From the NCBI RefSeq assembly GCF_008039555.1, contig NZ_VDUW01000002.1, forward strand, positions 248,001-312,000: 64,000 nucleotides of DNA, in the 5' to 3' direction. The notes under the pieces were generated by a model, which was not told the DNA's origin, searched no databases, and saw only the letters and a program-made list of their open reading frames with translations. The translations under genes were made by a program, and so were the position numbers. This DNA comes from Cerasibacillus terrae. GTDB lineage: Bacteria > Bacillota > Bacilli > Bacillales > Amphibacillaceae. Below, in pieces: positions 1-9,473 of this stretch (position 1 is its first letter; each line of letters begins with the position of its first letter).

Positions 1-750
1 TCGAAAGTAATTGCATTATCGAATGGGGTAAAAGAAAATATTGTAAAACGGTATAAGATTAACGAAAACAAAATTAAAGTTATTTATAACCCAGTAGATT
101 TGGAAAACATTCACAAAAAAATAGAAACAGGAATAATGCCAGAGGAACACGCAGCTGTTTTCCAAAATAGTTCACAGGTAATCATTACGGCTGGTCGGCT
201 TGTAAAAGACAAAGACCAACAAACATTATTAAAAGGCTTTGCACGTTTAAAAGAAAAAACGGATACAAACATAAAACTCCTTATCCTTGGAGAAGGGAAA
301 TTAGAGCAAGAATTACGTCAGTTGGCAAAAGAACTTTCCATTGAGAGAGATGTATTCTTCTTAGGTTTTCAACAAAATCCTTATATGTATTTTAAACAGG
401 CCGATTTATTCGTTTTAACGTCCATACATGAAGGGTTTGGACATGTGTTAGCAGAAGCCTTAGCAGCAGGAACTCCTGTTGTGGCTACTAACTGTAAACC
501 TGGAGCAGTAGAAGTTTTGGAAGACGGAAAATATGGAAGATTGATTCCAGTCGGTGATTCCGAATCACTGGCAAAGGAAATGTTGAACATCTTGTCATTA
601 GATGAAGAAGAACGTGAGCAAATAAAGCATCGCGGACAAGAGCGTGCGCAACATTTTGATGCACATGGAATTGTGGAACAATACGAAGAGGTGTTTTTAC
701 AAGTAATGAAACATAAAATAAATCGAATCACAGGAGATGAAAGAGCATGA
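1..750 (+). CDS. Glycosyltransferase family 4 (GT-B), 5' end missing
   Basis: The reading frame is open from the first base, so the gene begins left of the window; 249 residues are visible. These form the C-terminal nucleotide-sugar-binding half of a GT-B retaining glycosyltransferase. A Rossmann-like start ('IITAGRLVKDKDQQ', about residue 60) is followed by the classical E-x7-E motif in 'EGFGHVLAEAL' near residue 144 and then 'GTPVVATNCKPGAVEVL', which contacts the donor sugar in this family. The stop overlaps the next start by four bases (ATGA), indicating translational coupling in one operon with further glycosyltransferases and a polysaccharide ABC exporter. A cytoplasmic enzyme adding a sugar to a lipid-linked wall polymer is the likely role; the sugar cannot be read from sequence. 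A TTG at base 100 is internal and is not the true start. Confidence 0.9.
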   Translation, partial: SKVIALSNGVKENIVKRYKINENKIKVIYNPVDLENIHKKIETGIMPEEHAAVFQNSSQVIITAGRLVKDKDQQTLLKGFARLKEKTDTNIKLLILGEGKLEQELRQLAKELSIERDVFFLGFQQNPYMYFKQADLFVLTSIHEGFGHVLAEALAAGTPVVATNCKPGAVEVLEDGKYGRLIPVGDSESLAKEMLNILSLDEEEREQIKHRGQERAQHFDAHGIVEQYEEVFLQVMKHKINRITGDERA

Positions 751-1892
751 CCATTCCGAAAAAGGTCGTCCATTTGACAACCGTCCATCATCCAAGTGAT
801 CCGAGAATATATCATAAGGAATGTCTTTCGCTGAAGCGTGCGGGATATGATGTTACCTTAATTGCTCAGCAAGATGAGGAAACAACGGAAAAGGAAAAAC
901 CTATTCGACATATTCCTTTAAAAACATATAAAAATCGTATCAAGCGAATGTTGTTTGGAACATTTGATTTGTATCGGAAGGCAAAGAAATTAAAAGCAGA
1001 TGTCTATCATTTTCATGATCCTGAGTTATTACCAATTGGTTGGTTATTAAAAAGGAAAAATAATACGGTGATATATGATATTCATGAAGACTATGTCACG
1101 AGTATTTTACAGAAAGAGTATATGTCACCATTTTTCCGAAAAGTCTTTGCGAAAATGTATAAAACAATGGAAAATATATTTGCACGAAAGATGGAACTAT
1201 GTCTTGCGGAAAAATATTATAAAGATATATATCCAACAGGAAAGTGCATTTTAAACTACCCAACAATCAATGAAAAATTTCTTAAGCATGATAGAAAGAA
1301 TCAGCCATTAAAAAATGCCGTATTGTATACTGGTAATGTAACTGAAGATAGAGGGGCACTCATTCATGCAAGGCTTCCGCAAATCGATGAATCCCTATCT
1401 GTACAATTTATTGGAAAATGCCCATCAGACCTGGCAGAAGAAATGTATTCTGTTGCAGGAAATCGTTCAGGACAGCTATTGATTGAAGGAATTGACCAAT
1501 ATATTGAAAAAGAAGCAATTGAAGCAATGTATGTAGAACATAACTGGTTAGCAGGAGTTGCCTTATTTCCACCTACAGACCACTACATGAAAAAGGAACT
1601 GACGAAGTTCTTTGAATATATGAATGCTGGATTACCAATTATTTGCTCTAATTTTCCAGTATGGGAACGATTTATCGACCAATATAAATGTGGTATTGCG
1701 GTTGACCCATACGATTCATCAGCTGTTGAGAAGGCTATCCGATATTTACGGGATCATCCAGAAGAAGCACGTCAAATGGGGGAAAATGGAAAGCAGGCAG
1801 TCCAACAAGAATTAAACTGGTTATCTGAAGAAAAAAAGTTAATTCAATGGTACCAACAATTACTACAGGAAAACAGTACAATTTTAAAATGA
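747..1892 (+). CDS. Glycosyltransferase family 4-like protein
   Basis: The 381-residue protein has a GT-B arrangement. The N-terminal half begins 'KVVHLTTVHHPSDPRIYHKE', which is typical of GT4 enzymes of wall polysaccharide clusters, and carries 'DVYHFHDPELLPIG' near residue 90. In the C-terminal half 'FFEYMNAGLPII' near residue 288 occupies the place of the donor-binding E-x7-E loop. No signal peptide or membrane segment is obvious, so it should act in the cytoplasm on a lipid-linked glycan. It overlaps the preceding glycosyltransferase by ATGA and is followed 18 bases later by a GT2 gene, so it is an internal gene of the operon. Donor and acceptor are unknown. Confidence 0.88.
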   Translation: MTIPKKVVHLTTVHHPSDPRIYHKECLSLKRAGYDVTLIAQQDEETTEKEKPIRHIPLKTYKNRIKRMLFGTFDLYRKAKKLKADVYHFHDPELLPIGWLLKRKNNTVIYDIHEDYVTSILQKEYMSPFFRKVFAKMYKTMENIFARKMELCLAEKYYKDIYPTGKCILNYPTINEKFLKHDRKNQPLKNAVLYTGNVTEDRGALIHARLPQIDESLSVQFIGKCPSDLAEEMYSVAGNRSGQLLIEGIDQYIEKEAIEAMYVEHNWLAGVALFPPTDHYMKKELTKFFEYMNAGLPIICSNFPVWERFIDQYKCGIAVDPYDSSAVEKAIRYLRDHPEEARQMGENGKQAVQQELNWLSEEKKLIQWYQQLLQENSTILK

Positions 1893-1910
1893 CAGAAGGA
1901 TTGTGCTAAA

Positions 1911-2705
1911 ATGAAGAAACCATTTAAACAAAATACGCTAATATCAGTTATTACACCAGCGTATAATGCGGAGAAGTTTATTAGCCAAACGATTGAATCG
2001 GTACTAGAGCAGACATATCCATACTGGGAAATGATTATTGTAGATGATTGTTCTACAGATCAGACCGTTCAAATAATCCGCCAATATCAAAAAAAGGATG
2101 ATAGAATTAAATTCATTCAGCTAGAAGAAAATAGCGGTGCAGCTGTCGCTCGAAATACGGCGATGGAACACGCTAAAGGTAGGTACATTGCCTTTTTAGA
2201 TAGTGATGATTTATGGACAAAAGAGAAGCTTTCTAAACAACTTCAATTTATGCAAGAAAATGATATTGCATTTTCTTTTACTCGTTATGAACGAATGAAG
2301 GAAGATGGTACAATGACCAATGCCGTTTCAGATGTTCCGAAAGAAATTAATTATGACGGATTGATGAAACAATGTGTGATTGGTTGTTTAACGGTTATGT
2401 TAGACCGCGAGAAAATTGGAAACTTAAAAATGATGAACATCCGTACACGTCAGGATTATGTGTATTGGTTAACAATTATGAAACATGGTCATTTAGCATA
2501 CGGTATGCCGGAAACATTGGCAAAGTATAGACTAGTTGAGAACTCCATTTCTAGTAATAAATGGAAGGCAGCAAAAAGAAATTGGTATGTCTATCGCCAT
2601 ATTGAAAAGCAAAGCTTGCTAAAAAGTATATGGTATTTTACAAACTATGCATTTAAATCAGTGAAAAGCTTAATTAAATATTATTTTATGAGGAAAAAAG
2701 ATTAA
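1911..2705 (+). CDS. Glycosyltransferase family 2
   Basis: This 264-residue protein is a GT-A fold inverting glycosyltransferase. It opens with 'ISVITPAYNAEKFISQTIES', followed by 'IIVDDCSTDQT' near residue 44 (uracil/diphosphate-binding Asp residues) and 'FLDSDD' near residue 94, the DXD-like metal site. The length and the basic, aromatic C-terminus ('KSLIKYYFMRKKD') fit the short TagX/EpsH-like GT2 proteins that associate with the membrane while building teichoic acid or exopolysaccharide. It lies between a GT4 gene and the exporter permease, all co-directional. Acceptor and donor are not predictable. Confidence 0.88.
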   Translation: MKKPFKQNTLISVITPAYNAEKFISQTIESVLEQTYPYWEMIIVDDCSTDQTVQIIRQYQKKDDRIKFIQLEENSGAAVARNTAMEHAKGRYIAFLDSDDLWTKEKLSKQLQFMQENDIAFSFTRYERMKEDGTMTNAVSDVPKEINYDGLMKQCVIGCLTVMLDREKIGNLKMMNIRTRQDYVYWLTIMKHGHLAYGMPETLAKYRLVENSISSNKWKAAKRNWYVYRHIEKQSLLKSIWYFTNYAFKSVKSLIKYYFMRKKD

Positions 2706-2750
2706 CAGACAGTCTTGATGAAGAAAGATATTAGGCGGTGTCGATTGTTT

Positions 2751-3527
2751 ATGAAAACATATTTACAAGAATTATTAAAACGGAAAGATTTATTATTTTA
2801 TCTTGTGAAATCGGGACTAAAAGCAGAACATCGAAATAGTTATTTAGGTTATTTCTGGTGGCTTTTAGATCCGCTATTAAACGTACTTGTGTACTATTTC
2901 CTAGTTGTTATTATTTTGCAACGTGGGGGTCCGGACTACCCGGTATTTCTAGTTATTGGTTTAGTTGTATGGCGTTGGATTAGTACGACAATTAATTCAT
3001 CTGCTAAGTCTATTCTGCGGTATAAATCAATTATCAATCAAGTCTATTTACCGAAGTCGATATTTCCAGTTGCATTTACTATCTCGCAACTGTTTAACTT
3101 TTTATTTGGTTTAATTGTGATTGCTTTATTCTTAGTGTTCTTTGGTGTGAAGCCATCATGGTACATCCTTTATTTACCAGTGCTAATCCTAATCCAAACT
3201 TGCTTCTTATTATCGATTGGATTATTTTTAGGGTATATTACGGTATTTGTTCGTGATATTGATAATGTATTAACACATATTATGAGACTTTTCTTCTACG
3301 CATCACCAATTATTTGGGAAGGCGGAAGATTACCTGACGAATATAGTTGGATAACAGATTATAATCCAATTGCGATTATCGTAACTTCCTACCGTGATAT
3401 TTTTATGTATCACCAAACACCGAATTTTGTTGGATTGGGAATCATATTTGTAGCTTCCATTATCCTAGGTGCTTATATGCTTTACCATTACAGTAAACAT
3501 GAACATAAAATTATTAAAGCACTGTAA
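2751..3527 (+). CDS. ABC-2 type polysaccharide/teichoic acid export permease (TagG-like)
   Basis: A 258-residue membrane protein of the TagG/Wzm/RfbA family. After an amphipathic N-terminus ('ELLKRKDLLFYLVKSGLKAEHRNSYLG' begins within the first 40 residues; only its start is quoted in the family motif 'NSYLGYFWWLLDPLLN'), about six hydrophobic segments follow. The conserved 'LGYFWWLLDPL' element and the late 'FFYASPIIWEGG' element are diagnostic of ABC-2 polysaccharide permeases. I place the start at the ATG at 2751 because AGGCGGTG lies about 11 bases upstream. An in-frame TTG/ATG at 2715/2718 would add 11 to 12 charged residues and has no clear ribosome binding site. The partner ATPase is the next gene. 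It should flip a lipid-linked wall polymer across the membrane. Confidence 0.9.
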   Translation: MKTYLQELLKRKDLLFYLVKSGLKAEHRNSYLGYFWWLLDPLLNVLVYYFLVVIILQRGGPDYPVFLVIGLVVWRWISTTINSSAKSILRYKSIINQVYLPKSIFPVAFTISQLFNFLFGLIVIALFLVFFGVKPSWYILYLPVLILIQTCFLLSIGLFLGYITVFVRDIDNVLTHIMRLFFYASPIIWEGGRLPDEYSWITDYNPIAIIVTSYRDIFMYHQTPNFVGLGIIFVASIILGAYMLYHYSKHEHKIIKAL

Positions 3528-3583
3528 GAAGGGAAACTTAATTTCAATCGTAAATATGGATATAAAAGAGGGTTTATTAAGAG

Positions 3584-5401
3584 ATGCAAACTTCTAAAAA
3601 AGATGTTATTAAAGCAAAGAATATAGGCGTTTCTTTCCCAAGTCGAGAACGTGATGACTTTAAATCACTTGTTCTCGGCTCTTTCAAGCGAAAGGGGAAG
3701 AAAAAGAAGAAAAAGAAGGTTTGGTCCTTACAAGATATTAGTTTTACTGGGCATCAAGGGGAAATTCTTGGCATTATTGGCTCCAATGGTGCTGGTAAAA
3801 CAACACTTAGCAAGGTGATTACAGGCATTTTACAACATGATCGTGGGGAACTAAAAGTAGATGGGAATGTTACAGCCCTATTCTCCTTTGGTATGGGATT
3901 TAATCCCGAATTGACCGGAAGAGAGAACGTCTATTTAAATGGGATGATGCTTGGAATTGATCAAGATTTAATTCACCAGTATATCGATAGCATCCACGAG
4001 TTCTCAGATTTAGAAGGATTTATCGACCAACCGATGAAATATTATTCCAGTGGAATGCGCGCTAGATTAGGTTTTAGTGTCGCGTCTCACTTGGATCCTG
4101 AAATTTTAATCTTAGATGAAGCATTAAATACAGGAGATGCACGTTTCAGTCGTAAAGCAGCCGAGAAAATGAAAACATTGGTTGAAAAGGCTAAAATGGT
4201 GATTATCGTCACCCACAGCCTAGGTTATGCCCAGCGTCACTGTGACCGACTCATCTGGTTAGAAAAAGGAAAAGTAAGAGAAATCGGTGAACCAAAAGAA
4301 GTTATTAAAAACTATCGTGCGACAGTACCACCTATTAAAAGGAAAAAACGTCGTAGCTTAGAACTAAAGAAAACGGATACCGCAATTGGTACAGAAACCG
4401 TTGTTAAAGCAGAAAATGTCGGTGTTTCCTTTAAATTAAATACAGGTACATTTTGGGCATTAAAAAACCTTAACTTTGAAATAAAAGAAGGGGAAGTTGT
4501 AGGTATTATCGGACATAATGGAGCTGGAAAAAGCACATTATGTAAGGTGTTAACCAGTATTTATGCTCCTGATGAAGGAAGTATTGAAGTAGCAGGTGAA
4601 ACATCCGCCCTGTTAGGGTATGGAACAGGATTTAATCCACAACTTACAGGTGCCGATAATATTTATTTGAATGCGATGCTATTAGGTATCCCTAAAGCAA
4701 GAGTCGATAAGAAATATGATGCGATTGTTGAATTTTCCGGAATCGGTAAAGCTATTCATAAGCCCGTTAAAAATTATTCAAGCGGAATGCGCTCTAGACT
4801 AGGATTTAGCATCGCAGCCATTCTTCAACCGGATATATTTATTATTGATGAGGCGTTGGCCACTGGTGATATTGCCTTTAAACAAAAAGCAAGTGAACGA
4901 ATTCAAGATATGATGGAACTTGCTAAGGCAGTTATTATCGTTTCCCATAGTATGAGTTTTGTGGAAAAGATATGCACACGTGCGATTTGGATAGAAAAAG
5001 GACAAATTGTTGCAGACGGTGATGCAGAGGAAATTGTAGCAAAATACCGGGAAGCAATGGGTGTTACGAAGAAGCCAAAACGTAAAGTGAATCGAAAAAA
5101 AGCCAAGGTAGTAAAAGGGAAAAACACAAAAACTAAAACAGTGAAAAACAAACAAACAAAAAACAAAACAGCAACAACAAACAAAACAGCAACAAAAAAA
5201 GCCAAAGTAACCGGTAAAACAGCGAAAACCAAGGCAGCGAAAAGCAAATCAACAAAGAATAATACCATAAACAACAAGCAGACAAATCATAAGCCGGCAA
5301 CAAAAAGTAACGCAGCGAAGAAGAAAGTAGCCAACAAGACTTCTGCTAAGAAAAATACAAATCAGCAAAAAGAAGGACAAAAACAATTAAACCAGTCATA
5401 A
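3584..5401 (+). CDS. Polysaccharide ABC transporter ATPase with two fused nucleotide-binding domains and Lys-rich tail (TagH-like)
   Basis: The 605-residue protein contains two complete Wzt/TagH-type ATPase domains. Domain 1 has Walker A 'GSNGAGKTT' near residue 66, signature 'SSGMRARLGFS' near 155 and Walker B 'ILILDEAL' near 176. Domain 2 has Walker A 'GHNGAGKST' near 309, signature 'SSGMRSRLGFS' near 396 and Walker B 'IFIIDEAL' near 419. Family members normally have one such domain. Both copies keep all catalytic motifs, so this could be a covalent ATPase dimer driving one permease dimer. From about residue 496 the protein is a low-complexity tail of Lys, Thr, Asn and Ala, strongly basic, which could bind the polyanionic polymer or the membrane; this is inference. 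Residues 30-45 also carry a Lys run. It pairs with the TagG-like permease just upstream. Confidence 0.9.
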   Translation: MQTSKKDVIKAKNIGVSFPSRERDDFKSLVLGSFKRKGKKKKKKKVWSLQDISFTGHQGEILGIIGSNGAGKTTLSKVITGILQHDRGELKVDGNVTALFSFGMGFNPELTGRENVYLNGMMLGIDQDLIHQYIDSIHEFSDLEGFIDQPMKYYSSGMRARLGFSVASHLDPEILILDEALNTGDARFSRKAAEKMKTLVEKAKMVIIVTHSLGYAQRHCDRLIWLEKGKVREIGEPKEVIKNYRATVPPIKRKKRRSLELKKTDTAIGTETVVKAENVGVSFKLNTGTFWALKNLNFEIKEGEVVGIIGHNGAGKSTLCKVLTSIYAPDEGSIEVAGETSALLGYGTGFNPQLTGADNIYLNAMLLGIPKARVDKKYDAIVEFSGIGKAIHKPVKNYSSGMRSRLGFSIAAILQPDIFIIDEALATGDIAFKQKASERIQDMMELAKAVIIVSHSMSFVEKICTRAIWIEKGQIVADGDAEEIVAKYREAMGVTKKPKRKVNRKKAKVVKGKNTKTKTVKNKQTKNKTATTNKTATKKAKVTGKTAKTKAAKSKSTKNNTINNKQTNHKPATKSNAAKKKVANKTSAKKNTNQQKEGQKQLNQS

Positions 5402-5416
5402 AAGGTGGTGCATATC

Positions 5417-7261
5417 TTGTTAAAAACTATAAAAAAAATCGCTATCGGGCCAATCGATTGGTTTATTTATACTGTTTTAAATGAAAAGCAACGTAAAGCT
5501 TTATCCAATCTTTTTCCAGAAGATCTGAAGGATAAACTAAAAAAACTAACAAGTAGTGGAAAGAATCGAGCCCAGAGATATCAATTGAAACAGATCAAAC
5601 ACCACCTTTATAACTTAGGCTTTATGGAGAAAGGATTAAAGGATTTACAATCCTTTTATGAGCAAACAACAGATCCACATATGAAACGGTTAATTGCTTG
5701 GGAACTTGCGCTTTGGTATGCTAATGATTATTCTAAGCCCGGAGCAAAGCAAGCGTTGACTTATTTAACTGCTGCAGAAGATGGAGAAAAGGACAAAGAC
5801 CAACTCCGCTGTATCGCGATTATGAAGGCAGAATGTTATGACATGTTGAATAGAAATAACGAGGGAAAACAAGTCCTCCATAAGATGTTAGAAAAACAAG
5901 AACATCATGATTTGTACCTTGCTTTAGCTAATTTGGAAGAGACATTAGAAGGTCGGTTGACTTATTTTAATAAAGTGATGGATATGTATAGCTTAGCTCC
6001 AATCATGTTTCAAGAAAATGGAAGAACCTATGATGATTTACGAACCTTCCCAATGGAACATCATGTAGCAGAAGGGCCGAAAGTGTCCATCATCTTACCT
6101 GCTTACAAGGCAGAAAATGGTATACAAACAGCAATTGAGTCAATTCTGACGCAAACATGGCAGAATCTGGAACTCCTAATCGTTGATGACTGCAGTCCAG
6201 ACAATACACTAGAAGTCATCAAATCATACGCTAAAAAAGACAACCGAATAAAATATTTCCAGACACCATCAAATAGTGGACCATATGTGGCAAGAAATAT
6301 TGCCTTACAACATGCGACAGGTGAATTCGTGACAGTTAATGATGCCGATGATTGGTCACATAGAGAGAAAGTTGAAAAACAAGTCACTCATTTATTAAAG
6401 CATGAAGATATCATCGCGAATACATCTGGTCATGCAAGGCTTACGGAAGATTTGAAAGTATATCGTCGTGGAACACCAGGAAAATATATTTTTCCAAATA
6501 TGTCTTCTTTAATGTTTCGACGTAAACCTGTCATGGAGAAGCTAGGTTCTTGGGATAGTGTTCGTTTTGCAGCAGATGGCGAATTTAAGCGTCGTATAAT
6601 CCAAGCCTTTGGTAAAGACAGTGTGGTAGATTTAGATTCTGGCCCACTCTCATTACCAAGACAATCCGTAACATCTTTAACAGCAAGTTCCGCATTCGGG
6701 TATAATGGATTTTTTATGGGTGCAAGAAAAGAATATGTGGAATCATTTACTGCGTATCATCAGACAGCAGATTCGTTATATTATCCATACCCACAAGATA
6801 AACGACCATATCCCGTACCTGAGCCAATGTGGCCAACAAGAGAAGAGAAACAATCGAATGCTCGTATATTTGATCGGGTGATTGTCGCTGATTTTAGTCA
6901 TCTGAATGCAGAAGTCATCACAGAAATAAAAGGTCAATCTAATCTTCATGAACGCATTGGGCTTGTACAGTTGCATATTTACAATGTAACACAGGATCAT
7001 GTTGTTCATCCGGAAATACGGAAACTCATCGATGGGAAAAACATTCATATGCTTGTTTACGGGGAAAAGATTAAAACACAAAAAATGGTTTTATTTCACC
7101 CAGCAGCATTAAAATATGAACAAAAATATATTCCGGAGATTCAAGCAGATGACATATTTATGATTGTAAAAGAATTAGAAGAGGTAAAGGTACCATTATA
7201 TATGAAACAAATAGAAAATCACTTTAAATCATCTAACGTTAGAGTGCAAGTACTAAAATAA
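5417..7261 (+). CDS. Large glycosyltransferase: helical-repeat N-terminus plus GT2 domain
   Basis: A 614-residue protein. Residues about 45-205 are helical and TPR-like ('AIMKAECYDMLNRNNEGKQV', 'HHDLYLALANLEETLEGRL'). A GT-A/GT2 catalytic domain starts near 221 ('PKVSIILPAYKAENG') with 'VDDCSPDN' near 255 and the metal-binding 'NDADDW' near 308. The C-terminal 150 residues have no domain I recognise. I chose TTG at 5417 because AAAGGTGGTG ends six bases upstream; a GTG at 5405 lies inside that Shine-Dalgarno sequence. The next gene is a close paralogue, so the pair arose by duplication. A role in polymerising or decorating the exported wall polymer is inferred from the operon. Confidence 0.85.
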   Translation: MLKTIKKIAIGPIDWFIYTVLNEKQRKALSNLFPEDLKDKLKKLTSSGKNRAQRYQLKQIKHHLYNLGFMEKGLKDLQSFYEQTTDPHMKRLIAWELALWYANDYSKPGAKQALTYLTAAEDGEKDKDQLRCIAIMKAECYDMLNRNNEGKQVLHKMLEKQEHHDLYLALANLEETLEGRLTYFNKVMDMYSLAPIMFQENGRTYDDLRTFPMEHHVAEGPKVSIILPAYKAENGIQTAIESILTQTWQNLELLIVDDCSPDNTLEVIKSYAKKDNRIKYFQTPSNSGPYVARNIALQHATGEFVTVNDADDWSHREKVEKQVTHLLKHEDIIANTSGHARLTEDLKVYRRGTPGKYIFPNMSSLMFRRKPVMEKLGSWDSVRFAADGEFKRRIIQAFGKDSVVDLDSGPLSLPRQSVTSLTASSAFGYNGFFMGARKEYVESFTAYHQTADSLYYPYPQDKRPYPVPEPMWPTREEKQSNARIFDRVIVADFSHLNAEVITEIKGQSNLHERIGLVQLHIYNVTQDHVVHPEIRKLIDGKNIHMLVYGEKIKTQKMVLFHPAALKYEQKYIPEIQADDIFMIVKELEEVKVPLYMKQIENHFKSSNVRVQVLK

Positions 7262-7300
7262 TAATGGAAAAGACGCATATAACAAAAGATATCTGGGAGA

Positions 7301-9451
7301 ATGTGTCAACCAATGAATAAAAAAAATCATAGGCAAAATGAACAACATAAAACAGAAGAATTACAAGCAAAATTAAATCAAAAAAGGATAGAACTGGCTA
7401 AAAAAAGTAGTGAATACAAACAGACTGAAGCGAAATTGGAAGAACTGAAGCAGGAATTCAACGCCGTTAAACAGAGTAAACTATGGCGATTTATGAATCC
7501 GGCAAAAGTCAAACAATCGATTCGGTCTTTTGGTGCTTATTTATTAGGTCGTCGTAATCCAAAACAATTATACAGCAGTGCTTATAAACGAAAAAAAGCC
7601 AGTAATGACTTAAAAAAGTATAAATACCATTTGTATAATTTAGGTTTTACTGAAAAGGCTTTAATGGATATCGAGTACCTGTTTGAAGAATCAACAAATC
7701 CTTATCTTTTACGTGCCATCGCATGGGAGCTTGCCCTTTGGTATGCCGGTGATTATTCTGAACTTGGGGCAAAACAAGCATTAACGTATTTGGATGTCGC
7801 TGAAGATGGAGAAACGGATACCAATCAACTACGCTGTATTGCAATTATCAAGGCAGAGTGTTACAACATTTTAGATGAAAATAACGAAGGAAAACAAGTC
7901 ATCCATAAGATGTTAGAAAAACAAGAACATCATGATTTATATCTTGCTCTAGCAAACCTAGAAGAAACATTAGAAGGTCGATTGACTTATTTTAATAAAG
8001 TGATGGATATGTACAAAATAGCACCAATTATGTTTCAAGATGGCGGGACAACATATGATGATTTGCGCACCGTCCCAATCGAACATCGTGTTACAGATGG
8101 ACCGAAAGTATCCGTTATTTTACCAGCTTATAAGGCAGAAGATGGAATTCAAACGGCAATAGAATCGATTCTATCACAAACTTGGCAAAATCTTGAACTC
8201 ATAATTGTCGATGATTGTAGTCCAGACAATACACTAGAAGTCATCAAATCCTATGCTGAAAAAGATGACCGAATAAAATATTTTCAAACGCCATCTAATA
8301 GTGGTCCATATGTGGCTAGAAATATCGCCTTACAATATGCAACAGGAGAATATGTAACAGTCAATGATGCGGATGATTGGTCACATGCTGAAAAAATCGA
8401 AAAACAAGTAACACACTTACAAGAAAATGAAAACATTATTGCCAACACATCAGCTCATGCAAGGTTAACAGAAGAATTAAAAGTATATCGCAGAGGAACA
8501 CCAGGAAAATACATTTTTCCTAACATGTCTTCTTTAATGTTTCGCCGTAAACCTGTGATAGAAAAGCTCGGATCTTGGGACTGTGTTCGTTTTGCAGCAG
8601 ATGGTGAGTTTAAGCGTCGTTTAATTCAAGTATTTGGAAAAGACAGTGTCGTGAACTTGAAATCCGGACCGCTCTCTTTACCAAGACAATCGGTAACATC
8701 TCTAACCGCCAGCTCGGCATTTGGTTATAATGGATTTTTCATGGGAGCAAGAAAGGAATATGTGGAGGCATTTACCACATATCACGAAGCGGCCGATACG
8801 CTATATTATCCATACCCACAGGATAGGCGTTTATTCCCAGTTCCTGAACCAATGTGGCCAACAAGGGAAGATAAGCAATCTGGATTTCGCCCATTTGATG
8901 TCGTTATTGCTGCTGATTTTAGTAAGTTAGAAGGATCGTACCAGCATATAATTGATATGATCCAGATGAATAAAAAACTGCACCTTAGAACAGGGCTACT
9001 GCAAATGGCAAGTTATGGGACACATCATAAACAAAAAGTCCATCCTTCTATACGTAGACAAGTCGATGGTGAAGATGTACAAATAATTGTCTACGGTGAG
9101 AAGATAAAATGTGGTATTATAATTATGTGCAATCCCGAAATAATACAATATAAACAGGACTATATACCCAAAATAGATACAACGATGGCGATAATCATTA
9201 TTCCGAATCCCCCTAAGTTTAAGGGAGAAAGAAAATATTCATTGAGGGAATGCTCTAGAAATTTAATAGATTATTTTGGTGTCAAAGGGAGATGGCTTCC
9301 GATAAATAGTCATGTCCGGAAGCAATTGATAGCAGATAGTAAGAAAGAATTACGATTTATTACACTTTCAAAAGAAGATTGGCTTCAAGATAATCAATTG
9401 AACGAGCAAGAATATAAAGCAAGACTAGAGTCCTGGCTCATAGAAGATTAA
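7301..9451 (+). CDS. Large GT2 glycosyltransferase with N-terminal coiled coil, paralogue of the preceding gene
   Basis: The 716-residue protein repeats the plan of its upstream neighbour. Residues about 10-55 form a charged coiled coil, followed by 'SKLWRFMNPAKVKQ' near 57, the helical-repeat block, and a GT2 domain from about 267 with 'VDDCSPDN' near 302 and 'NDADDW' near 355. Long stretches are identical in both proteins, for example 'HHDLYLALANLEETLEGRL' and 'YFQTPSNSGPYVARNIAL'. It has an extra C-terminal segment of roughly 70 residues. The start is uncertain between ATG at 7301 and ATG at 7313, because the only GGGAG lies immediately before 7301. The W/P/R motif after the coiled coil recurs in the ATP-grasp proteins downstream. 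Confidence 0.84.
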   Translation: MCQPMNKKNHRQNEQHKTEELQAKLNQKRIELAKKSSEYKQTEAKLEELKQEFNAVKQSKLWRFMNPAKVKQSIRSFGAYLLGRRNPKQLYSSAYKRKKASNDLKKYKYHLYNLGFTEKALMDIEYLFEESTNPYLLRAIAWELALWYAGDYSELGAKQALTYLDVAEDGETDTNQLRCIAIIKAECYNILDENNEGKQVIHKMLEKQEHHDLYLALANLEETLEGRLTYFNKVMDMYKIAPIMFQDGGTTYDDLRTVPIEHRVTDGPKVSVILPAYKAEDGIQTAIESILSQTWQNLELIIVDDCSPDNTLEVIKSYAEKDDRIKYFQTPSNSGPYVARNIALQYATGEYVTVNDADDWSHAEKIEKQVTHLQENENIIANTSAHARLTEELKVYRRGTPGKYIFPNMSSLMFRRKPVIEKLGSWDCVRFAADGEFKRRLIQVFGKDSVVNLKSGPLSLPRQSVTSLTASSAFGYNGFFMGARKEYVEAFTTYHEAADTLYYPYPQDRRLFPVPEPMWPTREDKQSGFRPFDVVIAADFSKLEGSYQHIIDMIQMNKKLHLRTGLLQMASYGTHHKQKVHPSIRRQVDGEDVQIIVYGEKIKCGIIIMCNPEIIQYKQDYIPKIDTTMAIIIIPNPPKFKGERKYSLRECSRNLIDYFGVKGRWLPINSHVRKQLIADSKKELRFITLSKEDWLQDNQLNEQEYKARLESWLIED

Positions 9452-9473
9452 AAAAAGGAAAGGAGTGATAAAA

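Noticed and set aside
4799-5277. Minus-strand frames of about 120 codons opposite the ABC ATPase tail
   Set aside because: They are the antisense of a Lys-rich low-complexity region and of the second ATPase domain, with no start signals.
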